Translations under genes and position numbers: made by a program
NCBI GenBank assembly: GCA_958437935.1
Contig: CAUBPS010000002.1
Span: forward strand, 124,001-188,000
Source of the DNA: an uncultured Collinsella sp.
Lineage (GTDB): Bacteria; Actinomycetota; Coriobacteriia; Coriobacteriales; Coriobacteriaceae
Length of the DNA: 64,000 nt
Reading direction: 5' to 3'
The notes under the pieces: model-generated
What the model was told of the DNA's origin: nothing
Databases searched by the model: none
The model's input: the letters and a program-made list of their open reading frames with translations, nothing else
In this document: piece by piece, positions 27,798-36,831 of the stretch
How the letters are laid out: the number at the start of each line of letters is the position of its first letter
How positions within the stretch are numbered: the first letter of the stretch is position 1

Positions 27798-30700
27798 ATG
27801 CTTGATCGCCGTTCGTTACTTGTTGCCGGAGCGTCCTCGCTGGCAGGCATGATGTTGCCGCGCGTGCCGGGCACCTCAAACGCCTTCATACTGTCGTTTG
27901 CGCCCACCGAAGTCTATGCCGACGAAGAAGACCCCTTCAAGGTCCTGGTGCTCTCTCGTACCATGTTCGGCGTGGTGGTGGTCGACGTCGCCAACAAGAT
28001 GAACCCTATCGCGGGTGCTCAGGTCACGCTGACGTCGCGCTACGCCGCAGGCAAACAGCTCACCGCCACAACCGATGATGAGGGTACAGCCATCTTTGAG
28101 GTTGCCCCGCTTTCGGAAGGCTACGTGGACGAGGCGACGCTCCTTGACGCGTATGACTTTAACGGCGGCATCTCCATCAGCATGCCGGGCTACCGCGATG
28201 TCGAGATTCCCCTTGCGCGTATCCAGGGCGGTACCGCCATTACCGCGCCCACGCGTCCGCTCTCCGACGGGGAGCCGTACTTTCGCCAGCTTACGTTCGA
28301 CGAGTGGGACATCCAGTACGCCGACGCCACATTCATGGCGATGCCCAAAGACGATCCAACAAACGAGCAGTCCGACACGCATGCTTTTACCGTACAGGCC
28401 CATCTACCGCAGGGTGGGCAGGCAACGCTGCGCATCAACAAAGTAATGCCCGCCGTGGGCAGCTCGCCCGAAACCGTCACGCAGTTTGGCCAGGTCAAGG
28501 CCAGTGCAACGGGTGCGGATAATCTGGCGACGTTCACGCTCGAAGACAAGTTCCTCGATGCGGCGTCGGGCCTTCTGGAAGAAGGGTGCAAGCTGCGCTT
28601 TGCGCTCGACTACCAGGGTAAAACCTACACGCTCTCCTCCCCCATGAGCGTTGCCACCGCGCCGGCCGCAAAGGCGGAATCGGGCTCGACCACCATCATT
28701 CCCACCACCATGGATCAAGAGATCACTCCGTTTGATTTCCCCGCGGCGTTCCCCGGCATCGGCGGCAACAAGTTCACCTGCTGGATGCCCACGTTTCCGA
28801 TTCTCTTCGATTTCTCGTTTGCCGGGTACGTGTTGTTTGGCGGCGGATACAAACCAGTCAGTTACATGAACGATTCGGGCAATCCGGATCCGGAATACTG
28901 GAAGAAGTCGCCGCGCGAGTCGGGCGCCAAGCAGGCAAACCGCTACCTCGACGAGATGGAGGGGAAGTGGAATCAGTACAAGAGTATGAGCGCTGGCTCG
29001 GGCACCGACCCAAGAAACACTAAGCTCCTTCGTCACCATTGCACGCTGCTGTTCACGATGGATATCGCAACACAGGTGTACGGATCGCTCGCCTACGACT
29101 GGGTAGGCAAAACTTGGGGCGATAACAACGATCCGGCGTTTGGCAATATTAAGGCCCTCTTCCAAGTAAAAACCGACCTCAACTGGACCGAGCAGTTCAC
29201 CTTGGGCCCGGTGCCGTTTTTCCTAAACGTCAATCCTTGGGTGTTGGCAAAGCTGGCGCTCGCGGTAGGCGCCCACACACACGGCAGCGGCGCGGCGTTC
29301 TTCAAAAACATTTCGCTCGACTATTCCAATACGTCGGGATCATTCACCATCCAGATCGGGCTTGCCGTCACCTTTGGAGCCGGCGTTGCAGGCGTCGCTT
29401 CGTCCGCCGTGCGCGGTGCCGCATCCCTCACACTGTTCATTGGGTACGAGAAGGCGGACGGCCACCAGCTTCCGCGGCTGCGCGTGGGTGCCGACGTCGA
29501 TGTCGACGTGATACTCCAGTTCATCATGTTCAAGTGGACCACCAAGGCCTGGTCGGGGTCGTGGCCCACACTTCTCGATTCGTGGAACATGTCGGTCAAC
29601 AACAGCGACCAGTATGTACTCCAGCGCTCTGAGCTGGCCTTGGATGGAGATGCGCCTTATACGCTGGATGCCTGCTTTGGCGCGACCGGCAATGCCGAGG
29701 CAGGTGGTGTGCCGCAGTTTATCGCGTCAGCCACCATCGTCACCAATGCCGAGCTGCTCGCATGCGCCGAAGTTGCAGCCACCGCCGTAAACGTCGCGCC
29801 GGTCGTGCGCGATTGGGAGCAAGCGGTCACGCGCATTGAGCTCGACGCGGATGCAGAGAGCGATGACACGGGACAGGTCGAGCATTTCGTCCACGCTCTG
29901 ATGGAGGATGACGAAAACGCCGCGCCGATGTATGAGTACGCCTACATCAGGCAGGCGAGGGACGCCATTGCGGACCCGAACGCCAATTCTGCCGGCGTGT
30001 CGGAGGACGAACGCGGCGGCATAAAGCCCTCGAGCGACAACGTACTCTTCACCGGCGTACTCAGCGAAGCCCACATGAAGTTTGCGGAGATAGCCGGCGT
30101 GGAATGCCTATTCCGCATCGCTTCGGTTCGCTACGGCGAGGATGGCCGTTCGCGTCTGGTGGTACACACGAAGGCAAACGGCGCGTGGTCCGCGCCCATG
30201 CCGGTCGACTTCCCCCTGGGCTTTGGCGAGGGCGACGTGGAGCGTGGCGGCACGTTCGATTACGACTTCGACGTAATTGAATACACAGACGGCGCGGGGC
30301 GCACGGACGCCTACGTGCTGCTGGTCTCGGGAGAGCGCCCCGAAGGCGACGCAACCCGGTTCGATACGGCAAGCACAGCCGGCATACTGTCCGTTGTGCG
30401 TCTGCGCATAAGTAATAGCGAAGTTCGCGTGGTATCGCACACGTCGTGGCGCAGCATCTCGCGCGGCCGCCTGCAGGAGGATGGCTACCATTGCCTGCAG
30501 TGCCCACGCATCACGGTGGGCAAGACACTTGTCGACGGACGCCTGTCGGGCGCCTATCTCCACCGCCGCGGAGCCACCGCCGAGAAGGCGTTGGGCACCG
30601 AGGCAGAGGTCGCACTCGAGTGCTTTACCCTGTGGTCGGATGATTTGGGCGACAGCCTCACGTTCCGTCAGGTCCTCCGCTTTCCGCAGGCACCGTCGAG

Positions 30701-32177
30701 CATCGAGCTGGGCGCGCCCGAGAATATCAACGGCAAAATGGTGGTGCCCGTTGCATACGAGACTGCAAGCGGTTGTGGCTGCGCATCGTACGCTGTGATC
30801 GGCCAGTCCATCGCGGGTTGGGGCGTTATGTCGCCAGATGCCACAGTGCCCCACGCGGTGCCGTGGCCGCAGCACACGGGCTTTTTGGCTACCGTCAACG
30901 AGCAGCTGCAGCATGTTACGTGGACGCGAGGCGCGACGGCATTTGCGTCGGAGCCCGTAGGCGCCGCGGGCTGTGGCCCGGCGTCGTTCAGCGCGAGCAA
31001 CAACGGCCGGTGCGTAATGTACGTAGAGAACACCGACGGCAAGGTGGGACAGACCTACGACGAAGAAGGCAACCCGGTAGCGGTGATGGGCAAGCACTTC
31101 CGCATCTTCGCCAGCACCTTGGCCAGCACCTTGGAAGGAGATTTGTTCACAGAACCGTTCGTGATGTGTGAGCTCGACCACCCCGTCGATCAGATAACGA
31201 CGTTTTTGACGTCGGGCGGCATGCTCTCGGCACTCGCCACGCACATTGTGAGTGCCGAGCAGAGCAAGGCGGAGTTGCACGGCATCGAAGTGCCCCTGGT
31301 AGCGTGCGCCACGCCACTGGGCGCAATAGCAAACTTGGGCGCGGTGGTGCCCGGAGCGGCAAGCGAACCGTTTACGGTAACGGTACGAAACGACGGCAAC
31401 ACCTTGCTGACCACCGGTACGATCGATCTGTACCGAGAAGGCTCTAACCAGCCGTTCTCCAGCGCATCCATCGGGTTCGGAGCGAACGCACGCATGGCAT
31501 CGATCTACGATCCGGAGCTTGCTGAGGACGCTTCGGCCAACGACATGGCACACGTGAAGTACGCAGTCGAGACGCTGGGCGCACACTTTGCGACGCACCC
31601 GCTGGTCGCCGACAATGGCAACGCCGTGCTGGCACCGGGCTGCACGGCACAGTTCCGCATGAGCTTTGCCATCCCGGAGAGCTGGGGCGACGAGGTGGGC
31701 AAACGCGTCACGCTGTATGCGAAGGCGCGCGACCTGGTGGCACTCGATCCCGTAACGCTCGAGGAGATCCGACCCGGCGCAAACTCGGCGCTGGGCGCCG
31801 TGCTGCACGAGCTTCACGTGCCCGACGCAGCATGCGAACGTGCAGAGGTGCTGGTGGGCGTAAGCAGCAACGCGGATACGACGGGGCTTCACGACGCCCC
31901 GATGACCGCGGACGGCGATGGCGGCTCGAGCGGCGGCGGTTCCGGCACGGGAGGCAGCTCCGGCGGAAGCGGCTCTGGCAGCGGCAAGGGCAACGACAAT
32001 AACAAGCGCTCCGGAAAAACGGGCGCGCTCGCCGGCACGGGTGACAGCAACGTCCCCTTAACCGCAGCCGCAGCAGCACTCGCCGCAGCCGGCGCCGGCC
32101 TTGTCGCCTACAGCGCCCGCCGCACGGCGCTCGAAAACGACACCGCCGATGAGGTCAATCCGGATAAGCCTCGCTAA
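27798..32177 (+). CDS. Large Tat-exported cell-surface protein
   Basis: 1459 aa. The N-terminus DRRSLLVAGASSLAG is Tat-like, with probable cleavage after VYA. Residues about 45-130 look like a carboxypeptidase-regulatory/PEGA-type beta-sandwich (AGAQVTLTSRY..GTAIFEV). The rest is beta-rich with no domain I recognise. The end has a Gly/Ser linker (about 1375-1405), GALAGTGD, a hydrophobic helix and a basic then acidic tail, resembling a variant sortase signal. Likely an adhesin or extracellular enzyme regulated by the preceding LuxR. Confidence 0.75.
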   Translation: MLDRRSLLVAGASSLAGMMLPRVPGTSNAFILSFAPTEVYADEEDPFKVLVLSRTMFGVVVVDVANKMNPIAGAQVTLTSRYAAGKQLTATTDDEGTAIFEVAPLSEGYVDEATLLDAYDFNGGISISMPGYRDVEIPLARIQGGTAITAPTRPLSDGEPYFRQLTFDEWDIQYADATFMAMPKDDPTNEQSDTHAFTVQAHLPQGGQATLRINKVMPAVGSSPETVTQFGQVKASATGADNLATFTLEDKFLDAASGLLEEGCKLRFALDYQGKTYTLSSPMSVATAPAAKAESGSTTIIPTTMDQEITPFDFPAAFPGIGGNKFTCWMPTFPILFDFSFAGYVLFGGGYKPVSYMNDSGNPDPEYWKKSPRESGAKQANRYLDEMEGKWNQYKSMSAGSGTDPRNTKLLRHHCTLLFTMDIATQVYGSLAYDWVGKTWGDNNDPAFGNIKALFQVKTDLNWTEQFTLGPVPFFLNVNPWVLAKLALAVGAHTHGSGAAFFKNISLDYSNTSGSFTIQIGLAVTFGAGVAGVASSAVRGAASLTLFIGYEKADGHQLPRLRVGADVDVDVILQFIMFKWTTKAWSGSWPTLLDSWNMSVNNSDQYVLQRSELALDGDAPYTLDACFGATGNAEAGGVPQFIASATIVTNAELLACAEVAATAVNVAPVVRDWEQAVTRIELDADAESDDTGQVEHFVHALMEDDENAAPMYEYAYIRQARDAIADPNANSAGVSEDERGGIKPSSDNVLFTGVLSEAHMKFAEIAGVECLFRIASVRYGEDGRSRLVVHTKANGAWSAPMPVDFPLGFGEGDVERGGTFDYDFDVIEYTDGAGRTDAYVLLVSGERPEGDATRFDTASTAGILSVVRLRISNSEVRVVSHTSWRSISRGRLQEDGYHCLQCPRITVGKTLVDGRLSGAYLHRRGATAEKALGTEAEVALECFTLWSDDLGDSLTFRQVLRFPQAPSSIELGAPENINGKMVVPVAYETASGCGCASYAVIGQSIAGWGVMSPDATVPHAVPWPQHTGFLATVNEQLQHVTWTRGATAFASEPVGAAGCGPASFSASNNGRCVMYVENTDGKVGQTYDEEGNPVAVMGKHFRIFASTLASTLEGDLFTEPFVMCELDHPVDQITTFLTSGGMLSALATHIVSAEQSKAELHGIEVPLVACATPLGAIANLGAVVPGAASEPFTVTVRNDGNTLLTTGTIDLYREGSNQPFSSASIGFGANARMASIYDPELAEDASANDMAHVKYAVETLGAHFATHPLVADNGNAVLAPGCTAQFRMSFAIPESWGDEVGKRVTLYAKARDLVALDPVTLEEIRPGANSALGAVLHELHVPDAACERAEVLVGVSSNADTTGLHDAPMTADGDGGSSGGGSGTGGSSGGSGSGSGKGNDNNKRSGKTGALAGTGDSNVPLTAAAAALAAAGAGLVAYSARRTALENDTADEVNPDKPR

Positions 32178-32268
32178 CTCCTAGTTGATTTTGCGAGAGA
32201 CGCCGACTCGGCTCATCGAACATCAAAATGGGCTGATTCTGGATACCCAGAGCCAGCCCATTTGCGTA

Positions 32269-32853
32269 CTAGATGTCGCCGGCGTCGTCGAGTTCTGCTT
32301 CGAGCTTGGCGCGACGTTTTTTCGCCGTGAAAAACGTCGCCCACAGGACAGCAAATGTGGCCGCGAAAATCGTCGCACCGCAGAACACGCCCGTGGCCAG
32401 GTTCGCCAACCAAAAGACGCTTTCGAGCGGTACGATCTGCGCCTCAGCGATACAGCGCATCGCGGCAATGACAAGCGCAAACGCGGCGCCGCTAAGACCG
32501 CTGACAAGCAAGAAGTATCCAACGGGAAGATGCTCGGTTTGCCCAAAACGATTGGTGTCGACATAGCCCTTCCGCGTTTGGAGTCCTGCACAAATCAACA
32601 TCACGAGAACGAGCCACACATACATGGCGGCCTCAAACGGCGTTGCAAAGACATGCGGCATTTCACAGGCGTCGCTGTGAACCCACGCTACCTGTCGCGC
32701 TATAAACTGGTAGAAAAAGATCATCAACATACCAAACGAAAGCAGCCCAAAACCAATCTTGTAGATCTTCGCGTTCTCAGCCTCCAGGCGTTCATCCTTT
32801 GGGCCGGCATATTCGCGCCACTTTTGCACGAGTTTTAAATCTTCAAATTTCAT
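32269..32853 (-). CDS. Four-helix membrane protein controlled with an XRE regulator
   Basis: 194 aa with membrane helices at about 33-52, 75-95, 108-130 and 142-165 and charged termini. No recognised family. It begins nine bases after the XRE gene on the same strand, an arrangement typical of small regulator/membrane-protein pairs. Confidence 0.7.
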   Translation of the reverse strand: MKFEDLKLVQKWREYAGPKDERLEAENAKIYKIGFGLLSFGMLMIFFYQFIARQVAWVHSDACEMPHVFATPFEAAMYVWLVLVMLICAGLQTRKGYVDTNRFGQTEHLPVGYFLLVSGLSGAAFALVIAAMRCIAEAQIVPLESVFWLANLATGVFCGATIFAATFAVLWATFFTAKKRRAKLEAELDDAGDI

Positions 32854-32862
32854 AGCGAACTC

Positions 32863-33093
32863 CTAAAGAGCGTTAGGGTCGACGTCGATCTCGTCTTCCC
32901 AAAACAGGTCGTTCAACGTGACGCGCAGCGCTTTGCAAATTGCCACGCACAAGTTGAGCGTGGGATTGTAGCCGCCCGCCTCGATCAGGCCGATGGTTTG
33001 ACGCGTAACGCCCACGGCTTCGGCTAAGTCGGCTTGCGAAAGGCCAGCCGCCGCGCGCGCCGCCTTCATGCGTAGGTTCTTTTTGCCCGGCAT
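32863..33093 (-). CDS. XRE-family regulator (YozG/Cro-like)
   Basis: 76 aa, essentially one helix-turn-helix: MKAARAAAGLSQADLAEAVG, VTRQTIGLIEAG, then LNLCVAICKALRVTLNDLFW. ATG 33093 follows GAAAGGAACTCC. It is transcribed with the membrane protein; repeated TCTGTCAT motifs upstream are probable binding sites. Confidence 0.88.
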   Translation of the reverse strand: MPGKKNLRMKAARAAAGLSQADLAEAVGVTRQTIGLIEAGGYNPTLNLCVAICKALRVTLNDLFWEDEIDVDPNAL

Positions 33094-33113
33094 GGAGTTC
33101 CTTTCGTAGTAAT

Positions 33114-33204
33114 GGACAGATATTCGTTGCAACATGACAGAAATATATTGCATCCATCAATGCATGTCAACTATATCTGTCATTATGAAAACCATGTCTG
33201 TCAT
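33114..33204. promoter_or_regulatory. Promoter region with repeated TCTGTCAT/ATGACAGA motifs
   Basis: TCTGTCAT occurs at 33176-33183 and 33197-33204, its complement ATGACAGA at 33134-33141, and a partial GGACAGATAT at 33114. This AT-rich region lies directly upstream of the XRE gene and is probably its own operator. Confidence 0.55.
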
Positions 33205-33267
33205 TGCGCGCACGGTGCCCCGCTGTACCCGAAACCGCGCGAGGCGCTGGCCCTGCTCATCGCACAC

Positions 33268-33303
33268 CAAAAAGGGCTGGCCCCGATTACTCGGAGCCAG
33301 CCC
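33268..33303 (-). terminator. Intrinsic terminator of the lipoprotein gene
   Basis: Minus strand GGGCTGGC ... GCCAGCCC followed by TTTTTGG, 30 bases after the lipoprotein stop codon. Confidence 0.85.
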
Positions 33304-33333
33304 TGAGTCGCCTGACGTGGGAATCGCAATCCG

Positions 33334-34353
33334 TTACTTGAGCTTCAGCGCCTCCATCATGGGCACGGCAGCATCCCAGTCGATCTTCCAGCCAATCGAC
33401 ACGCGGACGGTCTCGCCCGTTGCGGGAGCCGTCGCAAACAGCGTATGGCCGTTGTCGGGACCGGTAAAGCGCAGCCACGTTATGCCGTTGTACTCGACCT
33501 GGTCGGTTGTTGTTTCCTTGCCTTCGAAGACCTGCTCTAGGCTTGCAATCTCTTCCTCCGGCGAGCGCGGGAAGATGCTGATGTGCAGGCGTCCTCCAGT
33601 CTCGTCATGGAAGAAGTCTGCCTTTTCGCGCTCTTCGTTGGACGAATCCAGCGTGTACCCATCGGCGGCCTCGATACTGTACGATGCGCAATCGATGCCC
33701 GTTAAATCTGCCTTCTCGCCAGAATCGGCCACGCCGCCGGCCGCCTTGAACTCCTTGGTCTCGCATCCCGTGGTGTCGAAGTGCATAGCCTCATGATTCT
33801 TGGCGGGGGCGTAAGCGTCTACGAACTCGACAGTGATGGGCCCGTAGTACGCCGTCTTGGGCGCCCAGAAGTAGACATACTCAACGGTCTCGCCCGGACC
33901 GATATCTTGCCTCTTGGAAAGGTCGATGCCCTCGTGAAGCTCATCGGGAGCCTCGCTTGCAACGTAGTCGAGCACGGCCGCCTTGCCGGAAGTAAACAAC
34001 GGGTCGCCTGCCTCAAGATCGCCCTGGGCAGCATGCACGTTAAAGGAGTTAAACGTCCTGTTCTTTGCATTATTGTTGGTGATCTTGACATGCAGGTAAA
34101 AGCCGTCCTGCAGCTTAGCGTCGCCGCGATAGAACGTACCGTGGGCTACCGACTCATAGGTTATGCCAGCCACCTCGACCGTCTGCGACTCATAGGCCTT
34201 GGCCTTCTTCTCTACGGGGGCACTGCCGCCCGAGCTGCCAGCCGAGCCGCTCGGAGCACCACCGCCACAGCCGGCCACCGAACACGCCAGCACGGCCGAA
34301 AGCGTCACGGTGGGAATTCCTAACAGCAGCTTTTTCGTCATGGGCTTCATCAT
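33334..34353 (-). CDS. Putative lipoprotein (DUF4352-like)
   Basis: 339 aa from ATG 34353 (AAAGGAG upstream; the frame is open further but lacks a signal). A lipoprotein signal ends at ACSVAGC, then a Gly/Ser linker. A DUF4352-like beta-sandwich (about 45-185; VKITNNNAKNRTFNSF) is followed by a second beta-rich domain of unknown type. It is exported and lipid-anchored; function unknown. Confidence 0.75.
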   Translation of the reverse strand: MMKPMTKKLLLGIPTVTLSAVLACSVAGCGGGAPSGSAGSSGGSAPVEKKAKAYESQTVEVAGITYESVAHGTFYRGDAKLQDGFYLHVKITNNNAKNRTFNSFNVHAAQGDLEAGDPLFTSGKAAVLDYVASEAPDELHEGIDLSKRQDIGPGETVEYVYFWAPKTAYYGPITVEFVDAYAPAKNHEAMHFDTTGCETKEFKAAGGVADSGEKADLTGIDCASYSIEAADGYTLDSSNEEREKADFFHDETGGRLHISIFPRSPEEEIASLEQVFEGKETTTDQVEYNGITWLRFTGPDNGHTLFATAPATGETVRVSIGWKIDWDAAVPMMEALKLK

Positions 34354-34788
34354 CCTCACCGCTCCTTTCGGCTTGCAGCTCATCCGCTGCCCGAGGCTTT
34401 CGTCGGCCCCGTGGCATCGGCTTCCACTATGAGCGTATGACGAAACGCGGCACAGGCGAAGTGACCCGTGGCCCAAATAACGCCCCGTTCGACCCGCTTT
34501 TTGACCAAAAGGACATGGGCTCGCACATCCTCGGCCCATAAAACGAGACGTCTGTCCCAATGTTCGATTTGAACCAACAGCCGCAAACAAGATAGGGCCC
34601 CTTCAGCCGCCTTCAAACTTACTCGGACAGAACCGACTCGGTTTTGCCCGAGTAAACGCCATTCCATCAAATTACGAACGATTGTTCGATGGATTTCGTG
34701 TTGGATGGAATCGCCCACGGGCTGGGCTATGCTACCTTGACTATCTATACGACTTAAATGCACAAGAGGAAGCACCAAGAGAGCGAGT
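34354..34788 (+). promoter_or_regulatory. Leader of the topoisomerase operon with two nested hairpins
   Basis: No gene seen. Two symmetrical nested palindromes lie upstream of the topoisomerase pair: 34621-34653 (outer ACTCGG/CCGAGT, inner AACCG/CGGTT, 4-base internal loops on both sides) and 34661-34711 (outer ATTCCATC/GATGGAAT, inner CGAAC/GTTCG). A GATGG at 34688-34692 could compete for the same partner. Probable regulatory leader. Confidence 0.5.
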
Positions 34789-36786
34789 ATGGCAAAAAAC
34801 ACCGCAAACTATGGTAACGACAGTATCCGCCAGCTCAAGGATGAGGAGCGCGTACGTCTGCGCCCCGCCGTCATCTTTGGCTCGGACGGACTCGATGGCT
34901 GCGCGCATGCCGCCTTCGAGATCCTGTCCAACGCCGTTGACGAGGCACGCCAGGGCTACGGCAAGCTCATCACCCTCACCGCCTTTCGCGATGGCTCTAT
35001 TCAGGTAGAGGACAACGGCCGTGGCTGCCCGCTCGACTGGAACCCTTCCGAGAAGCGCTTTAACTGGGAACTCGTCTTTTGCGAGCTCTACGCCGGCGGC
35101 AAGTACAACAACAACCAGGGCGGCGACTACGACTTCTCGCTCGGCACCAACGGCCTGGGCTCCTGCGCGACCCAGTACGCTTCCGAGTACATGGACGTTA
35201 CCGTCTGGCGCGACGGCAACAAGTACTCCCTGCACTTTAAGAAGGGCAAAGTCGTCGGCGCCAAGAAGAAGGCACTCGAGATTGAGCCCAGCGACGAGAA
35301 CCGCACCGGCACCACCATTAAGTGGCGCCCCGATCTTGAGGTCTTTACCTCTATCAGCATTCCCCACGATTGGTATCGCGAGACCATGCGCCGCCAGGCC
35401 GTGGTCAACGCCAACGTGACCTTCCGCCTGCGTATTGAGGGCGACGATGGCGAATTTACGGAAGAGGACTTCTGCTATCCCAAGGGCATCGAGGACTACG
35501 TGCTCGAGAAGGTCGGTACCGACTACCTCACCGAGCCTTTCTTTATCGAGGCCGACCGCCGCGGTCGCGATCGCGAGGACCTGCCCGACTACAACGTAAA
35601 GATCACCGCTTGCATGTGCTTCTCGCGCACCTTCATGATGCAGGAGTACTACCACAACTCATCGTGGCTCGAGAACGGCGGCTCGCCCGAGAAGGCAGCC
35701 CGCAGTGCTCTGACCAGCGCCATCGATGCCTACATTAAGCAACAGGGCAAGTACAACAAAAACGAGAGCGGCATTAAGTGGCAGGACGTCCAGGACTGCC
35801 TGGTACTGGTGACCAACTGCTTCTCCACCCAGACGTCCTACGAGAACCAGACTAAGAAGGCCATCAATAACCGCTTTATCCAGCAGGCCATGACCGCCTT
35901 CTTTAAGGAGCGCCTCTCGACCTACCTGATCGAGAACAAAGACGCCGCCAACAAGATTCTGGAGCAGGTGCTCATCAACAAGCGCTCGCGCGAGAATGCC
36001 GAGAAAACGCGCCAGAGCATCAAGACCAACCTGCAGCAGAAGACCGACATGGCCAACCGCGTGCAGAAGTTCATCGACTGCCGCTCCAAGGACAAGAGCC
36101 GACGCGAGATCTACATCGTAGAGGGCGACTCGGCAGCAGGCGCCATTCGCACCTCGCGCGATGCCGAGTTCCAAGGTGTCATGCCCGTCCGCGGCAAGAT
36201 CCTCAACTGCCTGAAGGAGGACTACCCGCGCATCTTTAAGTCCGACATCATCATGGATCTTATGCGCGTGCTGGGCTGCGGCGTGGAGATCAAGGACAAG
36301 CGCATTAAGAACCTTGGCGCCTTCGACCTGGACAACCTCAACTGGAACAAGGTCATCATCTGTACGGACGCCGACGTCGACGGTTATCACATCCGCACGC
36401 TCGTGCTCACCATGCTCTATCGCCTGGTGCCCACGCTTATCGACGAGGGTTACGTGTATATTGCCGAGTCGCCGCTCTACGAGATCAACTGCAAAGAGAA
36501 AACCTACTTTGCCTACACCGAGCTCGAGAAGAACGGCATCCTCAAGGAGATCGGCGACCAGAAGTGCTCGATCAACCGCTCCAAGGGTCTTGGTGAGAAC
36601 GATCCGGACATGATGTGGCTCACCACTATGAACCCCGAGACGCGCCGCCTGATCAAGGTGGAGCCCGAGGACGTCACCAAGATGGAGACCATGTTCAACC
36701 TGTTGCTGGGCAACGACGAGGCGGGCCGTAAGCGCCATATCTCCGAGCATGGCAAGGAATACCTGGACCAGCTGGACCTGCAATAG
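34789..36786 (+). CDS. Type IIA DNA topoisomerase subunit B (ParE/GyrB-like)
   Basis: 665 aa. GHKL ATPase: EILSNAVDEA (44-53), EDNGRG (74-79), LGTNGLGSC. Transducer, then TOPRIM with E445 of EGDSAAG and D527 of DADVDG, and the C-terminal HGKEYLDQLDL. The enzyme passes duplexes through a gated break using ATP. Its sequence is rather divergent from ordinary GyrB (for example NAVDEARQGYG), so it is probably topoisomerase IV or a lineage-specific second enzyme. Subunit A follows after 45 bases. Confidence 0.88.
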   Translation: MAKNTANYGNDSIRQLKDEERVRLRPAVIFGSDGLDGCAHAAFEILSNAVDEARQGYGKLITLTAFRDGSIQVEDNGRGCPLDWNPSEKRFNWELVFCELYAGGKYNNNQGGDYDFSLGTNGLGSCATQYASEYMDVTVWRDGNKYSLHFKKGKVVGAKKKALEIEPSDENRTGTTIKWRPDLEVFTSISIPHDWYRETMRRQAVVNANVTFRLRIEGDDGEFTEEDFCYPKGIEDYVLEKVGTDYLTEPFFIEADRRGRDREDLPDYNVKITACMCFSRTFMMQEYYHNSSWLENGGSPEKAARSALTSAIDAYIKQQGKYNKNESGIKWQDVQDCLVLVTNCFSTQTSYENQTKKAINNRFIQQAMTAFFKERLSTYLIENKDAANKILEQVLINKRSRENAEKTRQSIKTNLQQKTDMANRVQKFIDCRSKDKSRREIYIVEGDSAAGAIRTSRDAEFQGVMPVRGKILNCLKEDYPRIFKSDIIMDLMRVLGCGVEIKDKRIKNLGAFDLDNLNWNKVIICTDADVDGYHIRTLVLTMLYRLVPTLIDEGYVYIAESPLYEINCKEKTYFAYTELEKNGILKEIGDQKCSINRSKGLGENDPDMMWLTTMNPETRRLIKVEPEDVTKMETMFNLLLGNDEAGRKRHISEHGKEYLDQLDLQ

Positions 36787-36831
36787 CAGCAAATAGATAA
36801 CGACGGCCCATAAGAAGTTCAAGAGGATATC

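Noticed and set aside
30108..31892. 594-codon open frame on the minus strand inside the surface-protein gene
   Set aside because: It lies antisense to the 1459-aa frame, is Arg/Cys/His-rich as expected for a shadow of GC-rich codons, and has no ribosome site or known motif.
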